Positions 43,454-51,703 of a DNA stretch of 64,000 nucleotides are shown here, in pieces. A program made the translations under genes and the position numbers. The stretch is taken from assembly GCA_964584595.1 (NCBI GenBank), contig CAZPAM010000001.1, positions 114,643 to 178,642 of the forward strand, written 5' to 3'. The DNA comes from Scalindua sp964584595 (GTDB taxonomy: Bacteria > Planctomycetota > Brocadiia > Brocadiales > Scalinduaceae). Under the pieces are notes generated by a model. The model was not told where the DNA came from, did not search any database, and saw nothing but the letters and a program-made list of their open reading frames with translations. Position 1 is the stretch's first letter. Each line of letters begins with the position of its first letter.

Positions 43454-44304
43454 AAAATCACATTTTCAACATCCTTCTTCAGGTCACATAACGCATCCTC
43501 AAAACTGCGACCCTTTGGGAGAGCTTTTGAATGTTCAATTATCTGATCATGGCTATTGTCTCCGGCTTTATACTCTGGCGTCTTATCCGGGAGTAATATA
43601 TGGCATATTATTTCAAGCATCTCAGAAATAGTATTAATATTGGAACCAGCGACTAAATGTGTTCCCTCTCTTCTGTTTTCTAAACAATAAAACAAAATGT
43701 CAGCTAAGTCTTCCACATATATATAATTCCTTTTCTGATTACCAGCTCCATACTGTATTGGTCTTATTCCATTAAAAGCATTATCAATAGACAGATTCAA
43801 ACTTAGATGTTTTGGGCCATTCTTGCCATAAACACCACCTATCCTCAGAATGGCATATTTGACTCCCGACATCTTAATTAACTCCTCTGCTAGCCATTTA
43901 CTATAACCATAATCTGAATCAAATTTGGGCTTACTATCTGATTCTATATATGGGTTACCTAAACCACATATAATAGCCGCTGAAGCAAAAATCAAATAAG
44001 CTCCTACTTTATTAGACCATCTAGCCAATTCCGCTGTAGCGAGCACATTAGGCACAAAAAGATCTGATCTTGAACTTCCATCCCAACCGATTCTGGCCCC
44101 TAGATGAACAACAGCATCTACTCTGGGCAAAGAATTTAATTTTACATAAAAATCTTCATCACAAAAATCTGAAACAACTTCGTTTTTCAACATGCGACTA
44201 CTACGATTTAAAGAAATCACTTCCCACTTAGTATCTGCAAGCCTCCTCAGAAAAGAGCTTCCTATAAACCCTCTTGCCCCTGTAATCAATACCCTCTTTC
44301 TCAT
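43450..44304 (-). CDS. NAD-dependent epimerase/dehydratase (extended SDR)
   Basis: A 284-residue protein. ITGARGFIGSSFLRRL near 7-22 binds NAD, VVHLGARIGWDG near 65, FASAAIICG near 105 and YGYSKWLAEELI near 132-143 hold the catalytic Tyr-x-x-x-Lys, and RIGGVYGKNGP follows. It probably modifies an NDP-sugar by epimerisation, reduction or dehydration. It lies between PseG and the phosphoesterase. No canonical step of the pseudaminic acid route needs it, so it may serve a branch or a different final sugar. Confidence 0.85.
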   Translation of the reverse strand: MRKRVLITGARGFIGSSFLRRLADTKWEVISLNRSSRMLKNEVVSDFCDEDFYVKLNSLPRVDAVVHLGARIGWDGSSRSDLFVPNVLATAELARWSNKVGAYLIFASAAIICGLGNPYIESDSKPKFDSDYGYSKWLAEELIKMSGVKYAILRIGGVYGKNGPKHLSLNLSIDNAFNGIRPIQYGAGNQKRNYIYVEDLADILFYCLENRREGTHLVAGSNINTISEMLEIICHILLPDKTPEYKAGDNSHDQIIEHSKALPKGRSFEDALCDLKKDVENVIL

Positions 44305-44369
44305 TCTATCTCTTTTCTATATTCACAAATATCAATTTTATTTAGACTTTTTCTTTTACCGCAAGCTCA

Positions 44370-45440
44370 TTATTTAAGAGTAAATTCATATATATTTCTA
44401 TTGCCAACAATAGAACTTATAGTATCAATCACTCTACCTACTCCTTCTCCATCCACCAACCTTCTGCTTTTATCTATTATTGATTGCATTTTTCCAGGAT
44501 TATCAATCAATTCGTTTATACATTCTGCAATGTCATTCTCTTTAACATTCTGATACCAACCAAGATTTATTAAAGCTCCTTCTTTATCAAGGTTTTCCGA
44601 TACGTCCTTTTGATTTTCTGCTAAAATAATCGTAATAGTTGGTAAACCTACACAACATCTCTCCCATGTTGTAATACCACATGCCCCAATAGATAAATCT
44701 GCTGAAGCCATCATTTCAGCCATATCCTCGACATTGTGGTGACAAATAGTATTTGGCATTTTAGATGTTAAGATTTTCATTTCATCATGATATTGATTCA
44801 GATCGCCAACAACCACATCAATAGCAATATCAGAACGATCAAGCATATGTATAGCTCGAAGAGCTTTTGATGTAATATTCTTTGAATCAGCGCCTCCCAT
44901 AAATACCAGGATACGGTTAACCCCACCATCCCACTTTCTTAGATTTTCCCTTGCCTTTTGAAATTGAGGACGGAGCATTGCATATTCAGACCCTAATAAC
45001 TGTATGCAGTTTTCAGGGACTAGACCATTATAACGGTTATCAATTTTACTATAGTTCTGGTCAAGAAGCAGGTCACAGTCATGCTCTCTATTAGCAAGGT
45101 CATCTATAACCATAACCTTTTTCACATGATCTCTAAGAGGAGATTCATATGAAATATCAATATCGTAGTGGTCTATTATCAGCCAGTCATGAGTGCTTTC
45201 ATATTTTGACAGTATTTCTTTGGTCAATTTCCTATCCGTGTCAATATCAATCTCCCCAGGCAACTGATGAATTTTATATCCTCTGTTTTCAATATAGCTG
45301 ATAAGGTTGCCAGGTTCCTCACGACATACGAAATTGATATCTGTACCTTTTTGTCTTAACTCATCAGCAAGAGTCAGACAGCGCATTACATGGCCCGTTC
45401 CAACATTTATTGATGCATCTGTGCGAAAAACAATATTCAT
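44370..45440 (-). CDS. pseG: PseG: UDP-2,4-diacetamido-2,4,6-trideoxyaltropyranose hydrolase
   Basis: A 356-residue GT-B fold hydrolase. FRTDASINVGTGHVMRCLTLA at 5-25 includes His17, the proposed general base of PseG. LIIDHYDID near 86, VMVIDDLANREHDCDLLLDQN near 110-130, ILVFMGGADSKNIT near 188 and GACGITTWERCCVGLPTITI near 253 follow. The enzyme removes UDP to give free 6-deoxy-AltdiNAc for the PseI-type synthase at 40404. It overlaps the aminotransferase gene by four bases. Confidence 0.9.
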   Translation of the reverse strand: MNIVFRTDASINVGTGHVMRCLTLADELRQKGTDINFVCREEPGNLISYIENRGYKIHQLPGEIDIDTDRKLTKEILSKYESTHDWLIIDHYDIDISYESPLRDHVKKVMVIDDLANREHDCDLLLDQNYSKIDNRYNGLVPENCIQLLGSEYAMLRPQFQKARENLRKWDGGVNRILVFMGGADSKNITSKALRAIHMLDRSDIAIDVVVGDLNQYHDEMKILTSKMPNTICHHNVEDMAEMMASADLSIGACGITTWERCCVGLPTITIILAENQKDVSENLDKEGALINLGWYQNVKENDIAECINELIDNPGKMQSIIDKSRRLVDGEGVGRVIDTISSIVGNRNIYEFTLK

Positions 45441-46729
45441 CTGATCTTAAACAATGGCACTAATGGCTCAGTTTTAAGCCATTTATTCATTACGTTCCTT
45501 TCAATAATCTCTTTTAAAAGCATAAAGACCTCATTATATGCATTTAAAAGTCTTGTAATGTCCTCATCGGAATGAGCATAACTCATATTATGTGCTCCTA
45601 GAGTTAATACTCCTCTTGCAAAAACTTCCTGTAGAAACAATGTCTTTAATTCCCATTGTGAATAAACACCAGTGTCTTTAAATATTAAAAATGACCAGCA
45701 ATCTTTACCTGTAATTGATAAAACATTTTCTATATCATGTTTTTTTATTAGTGAGTTAACACCCTTTTTAATTTTTCCGCCTTGTTCCCAGAGAGTTTTA
45801 ACAACCTGTTTCTGTTGAAGTTTAGTCATGGTTGCAAGAGCCGCAGCAAGTGATAATGTTTCGCCTCCAAAGGTAAATGAGAAAAATACCTCTTCCATCA
45901 GTTTCATTATCTCTGCGCGGCCTGTAACTGCAGATACCGGGTAACCGTTAGCCATACCCTTTCCAAATATCGCAAGGTCAGGGATTACACCAAAGTACTC
46001 CTGAGCACCTCCATTGGCATAACGAAAACCGGTAATTGTCTCATCAAAGATAAGTATTGCTCCATTCTTTAGGGTTAATTCCTTGACTCCTTCAAGAAAT
46101 CCATTGTTTGGCTCTGTAGAATTCATAGGCTCTATAATTACAGCAGCAATCTGATCTGGAAATTTATTAAACAACTGATCGAGTGAATCCAGATCATTAT
46201 AAGCAAAGGAATGTGTCAAATCCCTGACTGAAGAGGGGACACCGAGGTTGCGGCTTGTCGAACCAATATACCAGTCCTGCCATCCATGATAACCACATAC
46301 AGCAACATGGTCTCTTTTCGTATTTGCCCTTGCAAGCCTTATAGCACCTGCCGTTGCGTCGGAACCATTTTTGCCAAATCTAACCATCTCTGCACATGGG
46401 ACCATCTCAACAATTTTTTCAGCGACTTTGATCTCTATTTCATGGGGAAGACTAAATATTGTGCCTTCTTCGAGTTGTGTCTTTACTGCCTCAGTAACAT
46501 CCGGATCATTATAGCCAAGTGTAATAGAGGCAAGGCCATTTACAAAATCAATATATTCATTGCCATCTACATCCCATACATGAGAGCCATCACCTCTTTT
46601 TATAAAATGAGGCGATACCTCTTCAGGATATGCTGTTTTGCTTTTACTAAATGTTTGAGAACCAAGTGGAATTGTCTTTAATGCCCTTTCAAGCATTTGC
46701 CGGGATGTCTTATATCGTTCGGTATGCAT
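45437..46729 (-). CDS. Class III (glutamate-1-semialdehyde-type) aminotransferase
   Basis: A 430-residue PLP enzyme. GDGSHVWDVDGNEYIDF at 46-62, GKNGSDATAGAIRLARA near 119-135, IIEPMNS near 198, LIFDETITGFRYA near 226 and IFGKGMANGYPVSAVTG near 254-270 with the PLP lysine Lys257 match glutamate-1-semialdehyde aminomutases. In glycan loci such paralogues sit beside SpsF-type cytidylyltransferases, as here with 46776, and are thought to aminate a sugar or keto acid. It is not needed in the classical pseudaminic acid route, which already has PseC. Confidence 0.88.
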   Translation of the reverse strand: MHTERYKTSRQMLERALKTIPLGSQTFSKSKTAYPEEVSPHFIKRGDGSHVWDVDGNEYIDFVNGLASITLGYNDPDVTEAVKTQLEEGTIFSLPHEIEIKVAEKIVEMVPCAEMVRFGKNGSDATAGAIRLARANTKRDHVAVCGYHGWQDWYIGSTSRNLGVPSSVRDLTHSFAYNDLDSLDQLFNKFPDQIAAVIIEPMNSTEPNNGFLEGVKELTLKNGAILIFDETITGFRYANGGAQEYFGVIPDLAIFGKGMANGYPVSAVTGRAEIMKLMEEVFFSFTFGGETLSLAAALATMTKLQQKQVVKTLWEQGGKIKKGVNSLIKKHDIENVLSITGKDCWSFLIFKDTGVYSQWELKTLFLQEVFARGVLTLGAHNMSYAHSDEDITRLLNAYNEVFMLLKEIIERNVMNKWLKTEPLVPLFKIR

Positions 46730-46775
46730 TTTAATTTTTCAGAGCAGAGAGACAAAGGCGAAGTTTAAAGTCCAT

Positions 46776-47546
46776 TTACAACTTCCTTAAAAACAATTTG
46801 TCAGCTTCTGCTGACTTTTTGGCCCCCAGATTTCGCTCAACATGACTGTTAATCTCAAGTAATGAAGGCTTCCTGTTTATCAATCCCAGAATATCCTCTG
46901 TTACAAATGTCGGATTTTGAGGGTAGAGTTCTTTATATACCTGGGAGACAAATTCAAAATCTTCCGGTTCATCTACTGTCCATCTTAAATGCGACAGATC
47001 CTCCTCATGTTTAAAGTAACCAACTTTAAACATGTCAAGATGCTGACGAACAAAAGGTGTTACATGTTCTCTATGCGAAGGCAGGATGGCTTCATGCCAC
47101 GCCTTCTCAAGAACAGTAAAACTGAAAACCTCTACATCCAACCCATCAGGGAACGTATATGGAGCCATAGAGTTAGTTGCATAATCAATATCACCTTCAA
47201 AGTAGAAATTAATTACTTTATCAATTACTTCCGGATCTGTTAATGGACAATCGCCTGTTAACCTTACAACATACTCAGGCTTATATTGCATTGCCGTCTG
47301 ATAAAACCTGTCTAATACATCATCAAGGCTGCCTCTAAAACAGGGTATTTGAATATTTATACATAAATTATAGATATCAGTATCACTGCGGTCATTACTT
47401 GTAGCAACAATAAGTTTATCTATTTTTTTGCTTCTTTGTATTCTTTCTATCTGCAAAGAAAGCATGGGGTGCCCAAGTATGGGTTTTAATACTTTACCTG
47501 GGAGGCGGGTAGATGAAGTCCTTGCCTGAAGGATCGCAAGAATCAT
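46776..47546 (-). CDS. pseF: Cytidylyltransferase, PseF/SpsF type
   Basis: A 256-residue protein. ILAILQARTSSTRLPGKVLKP at 2-22 is the CTP-binding loop, with PMLSLQIERI and LIVATSNDRSD near 45. CFRGSLDDVLDRFYQTA near 72 and VRLTGDCPLTDPEVID near 94 are also conserved. It should activate the finished nonulosonic acid as its CMP derivative. It is more like SpsF than NeuA, as in many bacterial pseudaminic acid clusters. The 45-bp gap after it contains another degenerate heptamer-like tract. Confidence 0.85.
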   Translation of the reverse strand: MILAILQARTSSTRLPGKVLKPILGHPMLSLQIERIQRSKKIDKLIVATSNDRSDTDIYNLCINIQIPCFRGSLDDVLDRFYQTAMQYKPEYVVRLTGDCPLTDPEVIDKVINFYFEGDIDYATNSMAPYTFPDGLDVEVFSFTVLEKAWHEAILPSHREHVTPFVRQHLDMFKVGYFKHEEDLSHLRWTVDEPEDFEFVSQVYKELYPQNPTFVTEDILGLINRKPSLLEINSHVERNLGAKKSAEADKLFLRKL

Positions 47547-47603
47547 AATGACTAAAATGCTAAGACAGTATTAACAAGATTTATATGACGCATTATCGGA
47601 CAA

Positions 47604-48494
47604 TCAGTTTAACTTCCATGAACTTGGATTTATAAATTTTGGCTCGCTTATATAAAACTCTTTAAAAGAATCAATATTAAGGTGATTATTGGTCCTGTTA
47701 AAGCTTTGTATATTATCTTTTAGCTGCTTAAGATTATTAACTCCTACTACTATATGGTCAATTTCCGGAATTTTTTTGATAAACCCAATTGCTCCTTCCA
47801 CTAAACTCAACCCATTTAGGTACAAGAACCTTTGGTATTTTTGAAGTAGTAGCCTAATTTCGTTAAAGAATGGATGGATTTTGTCGGGATCCATTAAGAG
47901 CAGGCCTTGTAAAAAGATTGAACGTGCGTGGACCTCTATGTCCTTATTTTTTAATTTCTTTAACTCATCCCCTTTAATAAGCCGTTGATCCAACACATTA
48001 ACCGGAACCTGTATCAACTCAAAGTCATAAAGGTCTAACAATTGATTTATTTGTTCTTTAGTGTAAACAGAAAATCCAATTTTCTCAACTAATCCCTTAC
48101 TTTTAAGTTCGTGCATTACGTCATAAAGGAATCCACTTCCCTCTGCAAGCGCATCATCTGCATGGTGAACGAGTAATCCTGCTACACTTGACAGCCTTAA
48201 TCTTTCAAGTGACTCATAAAATGCACTTTTTATAGTATTTCCATCAGCAACAGTATATCTGCTTTTTTTAAAGGAAGGAGTCTTGATAATTATGCGAAAC
48301 CTGTTCTGTTCAGGCAGGCACTTACCGATAACAGATTCACTATCACCATAAGAGTATGCTGTATCTAACACATCAACACCATTTTCTGTGGCAACCTTTA
48401 ATATTGACTGCACCTCTTTAAGGGAGGTTTTGCCTGAAGTGTTAGAGACTCCATAGTCTAAACCAAACTGGGCAGTTCCTATCCCAAGTTTCAA
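47604..48494 (-). CDS. Aldo/keto reductase
   Basis: A 296-residue AKR. LGIGTAQFGLDYGVSN at 3-18, VDVLDTAYSYGDSESVIG near 39-56 with the catalytic Asp and Tyr, IIIKTPSF near 68 with the lysine, and VAGLLVHHADD near 104 with the histidine form the complete tetrad. Such enzymes recur in bacterial nonulosonate clusters next to PseC, but their reaction is not settled. The start is TTG at 48494: AGAGAGG lies seven bases upstream, and the codon overlaps the pseC stop (TTGA). Confidence 0.87.
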   Translation of the reverse strand: MKLGIGTAQFGLDYGVSNTSGKTSLKEVQSILKVATENGVDVLDTAYSYGDSESVIGKCLPEQNRFRIIIKTPSFKKSRYTVADGNTIKSAFYESLERLRLSSVAGLLVHHADDALAEGSGFLYDVMHELKSKGLVEKIGFSVYTKEQINQLLDLYDFELIQVPVNVLDQRLIKGDELKKLKNKDIEVHARSIFLQGLLLMDPDKIHPFFNEIRLLLQKYQRFLYLNGLSLVEGAIGFIKKIPEIDHIVVGVNNLKQLKDNIQSFNRTNNHLNIDSFKEFYISEPKFINPSSWKLN

Positions 48495-49654
48495 GAAAGA
48501 ACCTCTCTTAGAGTACTAACAACATAGTCCTGTTCTTTCTCCGTCATTGAAGGATATAAAGGAAGGGTAATTGCTTCTTCATAATACTTTTCAGCCTCTG
48601 GGAACTGTCCACACGAAAAACCAAGTCTACGGTAATAAGGTTGAGTATGAACAGGGATGTAATGGACATTAACGCCTATACCTTTTTCACGCAGCTCCTC
48701 GAAAACCTCTTTTCGTGTCTTTTTTATTTTGTCCAATTTCAACCGAACAACATATAGATGAAATGCTGAATGGGCATCTGAGTACTGCCAGGGAATGGTT
48801 AACGGAAAATCTGAAAATAGTTCATTATATCTACGCACCAACTCTCGTCGACGTACAATAAACTCATCAATTCTATCAAGCTGGCTTAATCCAAGCGCTG
48901 CCTGTATATCTGTCATTCTGTAATTCATTCCTAGTTCAATCTGTTGGTAATACCACGGTCCATCCGATTCACCTTCCATAAATTGATTATCCCTTGTAAT
49001 ACCATGTGTCCTTAAGCGAATAAGTCTTTGATAAAGGTCGTCTTTATTGGTTAAGACCATACCACCTTCACCTGTTGTAACAATCTTCACTGGATGAAAA
49101 CTAAAAACAGTCATATCGGAAAATTTACAGGAGCCAATTTTCATACCTTTATAACTCCCCCCTATGGCATGACATGCATCTTCAATAATAGTAAAGTTAT
49201 AATCTTTGCCGAGATGATAAATTTGCTCCATATCACAGGATTGTCCAGCAATGTGGACTGGCACAATTACTTTTGGAAGAGAATCATTTTTTTCCGCCTC
49301 GTATAACTTAGCTTTCATTGCATCAACACTTATATTGTAAGTATGAGGGGCAATATCTACAAAATCAAGCTTAGCATCACAATATAAGGCACAATTTGCA
49401 GATGCAACAAAGGTATTTGGTGATGTCCATAATATATCGCCTTTCCCAAGCTCAGCTGCTAAGCAAGCTATATGAAGTGCGGAGGTTCCGCTTGAAACCG
49501 CTACAGCATATTTGACTCCACAATATTCAGCTACTGCACTTTCAAACTGTTCGATAACAGGTCCTTGAGTAAGATAGTCGCTTTTCAAAACATTTACAAC
49601 TGCGCTGATATCTTTTTCCTCAACCCATTGCCTTCCGTATGGGATTGTCTTCAT
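48491..49654 (-). CDS. pseC: PseC: UDP-4-keto sugar aminotransferase
   Basis: About 387 residues, DegT/DnrJ/EryC1 family. IPYGRQWVEEKDI at the start, SSGTSALHIAC near 55, EDACHAIGG near 158 and FSFHPVKIVTTGEGGM near 184-199 with the PLP lysine (about 190) are diagnostic. GMNYRMTDIQAALGLSQLD near 240 completes the active site. It transaminates the 4-keto sugar made by PseB to UDP-4-amino-4,6-dideoxy-N-acetyl-beta-L-altrosamine. The ATG shares a base with the pseB stop (TGATG), so the two are coupled. Confidence 0.93.
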   Translation of the reverse strand: MKTIPYGRQWVEEKDISAVVNVLKSDYLTQGPVIEQFESAVAEYCGVKYAVAVSSGTSALHIACLAAELGKGDILWTSPNTFVASANCALYCDAKLDFVDIAPHTYNISVDAMKAKLYEAEKNDSLPKVIVPVHIAGQSCDMEQIYHLGKDYNFTIIEDACHAIGGSYKGMKIGSCKFSDMTVFSFHPVKIVTTGEGGMVLTNKDDLYQRLIRLRTHGITRDNQFMEGESDGPWYYQQIELGMNYRMTDIQAALGLSQLDRIDEFIVRRRELVRRYNELFSDFPLTIPWQYSDAHSAFHLYVVRLKLDKIKKTRKEVFEELREKGIGVNVHYIPVHTQPYYRRLGFSCGQFPEAEKYYEEAITLPLYPSMTEKEQDYVVSTLREVLS

Positions 49655-50625
49655 CACGTCTCTATCATTTCCCTCATCTCAGCAATAGTAAGAAACCATG
49701 GATTTGTTCCTGAATTATACTCAAAGCCTTCCGGGAGTGGAGTTCCTCCATTACTTTTAAATCGACTTCCCCAAAATTGAAAATCAGGCTGTACTACATA
49801 ATGATCTTTATATTCAAGAGTCTTTCTTGCATCATCTTTTGTTACCATAACTTCATGCAGCTTTTCACCAGGACGAACACCAACTATTTTCGTTTTACAT
49901 TCCGGAGCTATTGCCTTTGCTAAATCCATTATATTCATGCTTGGAATTTTAGGCACAAAAAGTTCACCGCCAACCATTTGTTCAAGACAATTCAGGACAA
50001 AAGCCACACCATGTTCAAGTGTAATCCAGAACCGTGTCATCCGTGAATCAGTTATGGGGAGTACACCCTTTTCTTTTTGTTTAAGGAAGAAGGGAATAAC
50101 ACTTCCACGGCTTCCAACAACATTTCCATAACGAACTACACTAAAAACACTATGATCACGCCCTACATAAGAGTTTCCTGCTATAAACAATTTGTCCGAA
50201 CAAAGCTTTGTAGAACCATAAAGGTTTATCGGGTTGGCTGCTTTATCCGTACTTAAGGCAATAACTTTTTTTACTCCCTGATCAATCGCAACATTGATAA
50301 CATTCTCAGCGCCAATTATGTTTGTTTTAACCGCCTCAAAAGGGTTATATTCTGCAGCCGGAACTTGCTTCAAAGCAGCGGCATGTAACACAATATCAAC
50401 CCCATGAAAAGCCCGATGCAATCTTTCTTTGTCTCGCACATCACCAATAAAATATCTTATTTCTTCTGATTCTTTGAACTGTTGTGCCATATCGAACTGT
50501 TTTAATTCATCACGGCTGAAGATAATTAATTTCTTAGGCTTGTATCTCTTTAAAATTATTTCAGTAGCTTTTTTACCAAAAGAGCCGGTACCGCCTGTGA
50601 TTAATATTGTTTTGTTATTTAACAT
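49654..50625 (-). CDS. pseB: PseB: UDP-GlcNAc 4,6-dehydratase (5-inverting)
   Basis: About 323 residues from the ATG at 50625. A longer frame starting at 50667 adds 14 residues not expected in the family. ILITGGTGSFGKKATE at 7-22 binds NADP, IIFSRDELKQFDM near 34 is a PseB block, and LSTDKAANPINLYGSTK at 124-140 has the catalytic Asp127-Lys128 and Tyr136/Lys140. It converts UDP-GlcNAc to UDP-2-acetamido-2,6-dideoxy-beta-L-arabino-hexos-4-ulose, the entry step to pseudaminic acid. It is the first complete biosynthetic gene after the regulator. Confidence 0.93.
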   Translation of the reverse strand: MLNNKTILITGGTGSFGKKATEIILKRYKPKKLIIFSRDELKQFDMAQQFKESEEIRYFIGDVRDKERLHRAFHGVDIVLHAAALKQVPAAEYNPFEAVKTNIIGAENVINVAIDQGVKKVIALSTDKAANPINLYGSTKLCSDKLFIAGNSYVGRDHSVFSVVRYGNVVGSRGSVIPFFLKQKEKGVLPITDSRMTRFWITLEHGVAFVLNCLEQMVGGELFVPKIPSMNIMDLAKAIAPECKTKIVGVRPGEKLHEVMVTKDDARKTLEYKDHYVVQPDFQFWGSRFKSNGGTPLPEGFEYNSGTNPWFLTIAEMREMIET

Positions 50626-50663
50626 ATGATTATAAGAGGTGCAAACAGGACCATTTTGAAAAT

Positions 50664-50679
50664 CCACTTTTCAAAGTGG
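50664..50679. promoter_or_regulatory. Perfect hairpin in the pseB leader
   Basis: CCACTTT-TC-AAAGTGG gives a 7-bp perfect inverted repeat 39 bases before the pseB ATG, between it and the short remnant gene. It could be an RNA hairpin that affects read-through or translation, or a protein-binding dyad. A run of T after it on the minus strand is short (ATTTTC), so strong termination is unlikely. Confidence 0.3.
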
Positions 50680-50686
50680 GCTGAAG

Positions 50687-50737
50687 TTATTGCCGAGTCC
50701 TCTTTTTCAGTTCCTTAGAGAATTCTTTATTATCCAT
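50687..50737 (-). pseudogene. 5' remnant of a four-helix-bundle (23S rRNA intervening-sequence type) protein gene
   Basis: An ATG one base after the regulator stop opens a 16-codon frame, MDNKEFSKELKKRTRQ, and then TAA. This closely resembles the N terminus of small four-helix-bundle proteins that often follow EPS regulators. The rest of the protein is missing before pseB. It is probably the stump left when the locus was rearranged. Confidence 0.4.
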
Positions 50738-50738
50738 T

Positions 50739-51077
50739 TCAATCTTGACTTGCGTCGGTATTCTCCAGTCGCATTTTAAGCGTCTTTATCTCCTCTTGTA
50801 GCTTATCATATTCCACCAGCCTTTGTTCTAAAAACTTTCTAGTTATCTCTGCCTTCTTTTTTATCCCTTTTGGAGTAAGGTAATACAAATATCCAGCCTT
50901 TTTATGTGAGCTTTTAAAACTTTTCAGTTTGATAATCCCTTTTTCAGAAAGTGCCTTAATTAGATAATTAACTTTTCCCAAACTGAAATCAAGCTCTTCT
51001 ACCAATATCCGCTGAGTAGATTCCGGATTTTCATGAATGTGGTTAAGCAGTTTTACGTTTTCTTCAAGGTGTTTCAT
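50739..51077 (-). CDS. MarR-type EPS-associated transcriptional regulator
   Basis: A 112-residue winged-helix protein. VKLLNHIHENPESTQRILVEE at 8-28 and FSLGKVNYLIKALSEKGIIK near 31-50 form the helix-turn-helix, and GYLYYLTPKGIKKKAEIT near 62-79 the wing and following helix. A coiled-coil-like C terminus (VEYDKLQEEIKTLKMRLE) may help dimerisation. This matches the MarR-family EPS-associated regulators found at the head of polysaccharide loci. It precedes the pse genes and probably controls them and itself. A 17-bp dyad at 51302-51318 is a candidate site. Confidence 0.88.
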   Translation of the reverse strand: MKHLEENVKLLNHIHENPESTQRILVEELDFSLGKVNYLIKALSEKGIIKLKSFKSSHKKAGYLYYLTPKGIKKKAEITRKFLEQRLVEYDKLQEEIKTLKMRLENTDASQD

Positions 51078-51100
51078 TTCATTATTCTAAATATTTTGAT

Positions 51101-51106
51101 ATTATA
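51101..51106 (-). promoter_or_regulatory. Possible -10 element of the regulator gene
   Basis: The minus strand reads TATAAT 23 bases before the regulator ATG. No TTGACA-like -35 is seen at the right distance. Instead a GCGGAG-ACAG-CTCCGC hairpin (51115-51130) covers that place and could bind a protein. This is a match by eye only. Confidence 0.3.
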
Positions 51107-51229
51107 GACATGCTGCGGAGACAGCTCCGCCCTTTCAGTTACATTTCAACTGTTTGGATTCTGTGGCAAAATAAAAAAATATCAGCCCCTTACTGAACAG
51201 AAAAAACCGGAGCGTGCTGTCTTATTTTT

Positions 51230-51301
51230 AATCACAAATCAACACGTCGCCAGACGTACGTTGAATTAGCATTAACCCTGTCCAGCAAACCATTTGTGAT
51301 T
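51230..51301. repeat. 10-bp inverted repeat with 52-bp spacer
   Basis: AATCACAAAT at 51230-51239 is the exact reverse complement of ATTTGTGATT at 51292-51301. The second arm abuts the 17-bp dyad. The arrangement may allow looping or mark paired binding sites. Confidence 0.4.
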
Positions 51302-51318
51302 TGTTCAACAGTTGAACA
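51302..51318. promoter_or_regulatory. Perfect 17-bp dyad, candidate operator
   Basis: TGTTCAAC-A-GTTGAACA is an 8-1-8 perfect palindrome about 225 bases upstream of the MarR-type regulator. Size and symmetry fit a site for a dimeric winged-helix regulator. The binding protein is inferred. Confidence 0.45.
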
Positions 51319-51703
51319 TTATAGAAACACTATAACTCTAAGTCAATGAAAAAATGATGATTGAGAGGGCCTTTGGATCATAAGGATACTAGACTGGATT
51401 ACAGGATATAAGGGACTGATTATGTCGACGGGACATAAAAATGATAGTAAGCAATATTCAGTAGCAGATACTGTTTTTTTGAAAATTGTTCCAATATCTC
51501 CTTAGTTGCATTGTACCGATACCAGCTAATACAATTAGGGAATGTATACACGGCAACCAGTATTTTCAGTCAGAGCCTATTCAGACCTCCGATTTTTCTT
51601 GGTGTACTTACTATATCAGGAATAAGTTTCTATAAAATAGTTTTCTCCATCAAAAACCGCTACAGAAGAAACGATTCTTAATTAACTACAAACAATTCTT
51701 ACC

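Larger units (their letters stand above)
51078..51703. other. 626-bp gene-free regulatory interval
   Basis: This is the longest stretch without a gene. It contains a -10-like element next to the regulator, a 6-bp GC hairpin (51115-51130), a long-range 10-bp inverted repeat (51230-51239 with 51292-51301) and a perfect 17-bp dyad (51302-51318). The part 51319-51703 is AT-rich with no coding frame, tRNA or insertion-sequence end that I can support. Confidence 0.6.

Noticed and set aside
51078..51703. Insertion sequence or mobile element in the largest gap
   Set aside because: No transposase fragment, no flanking direct repeats and no matching terminal repeats could be found by eye; the inverted repeats look regulatory.
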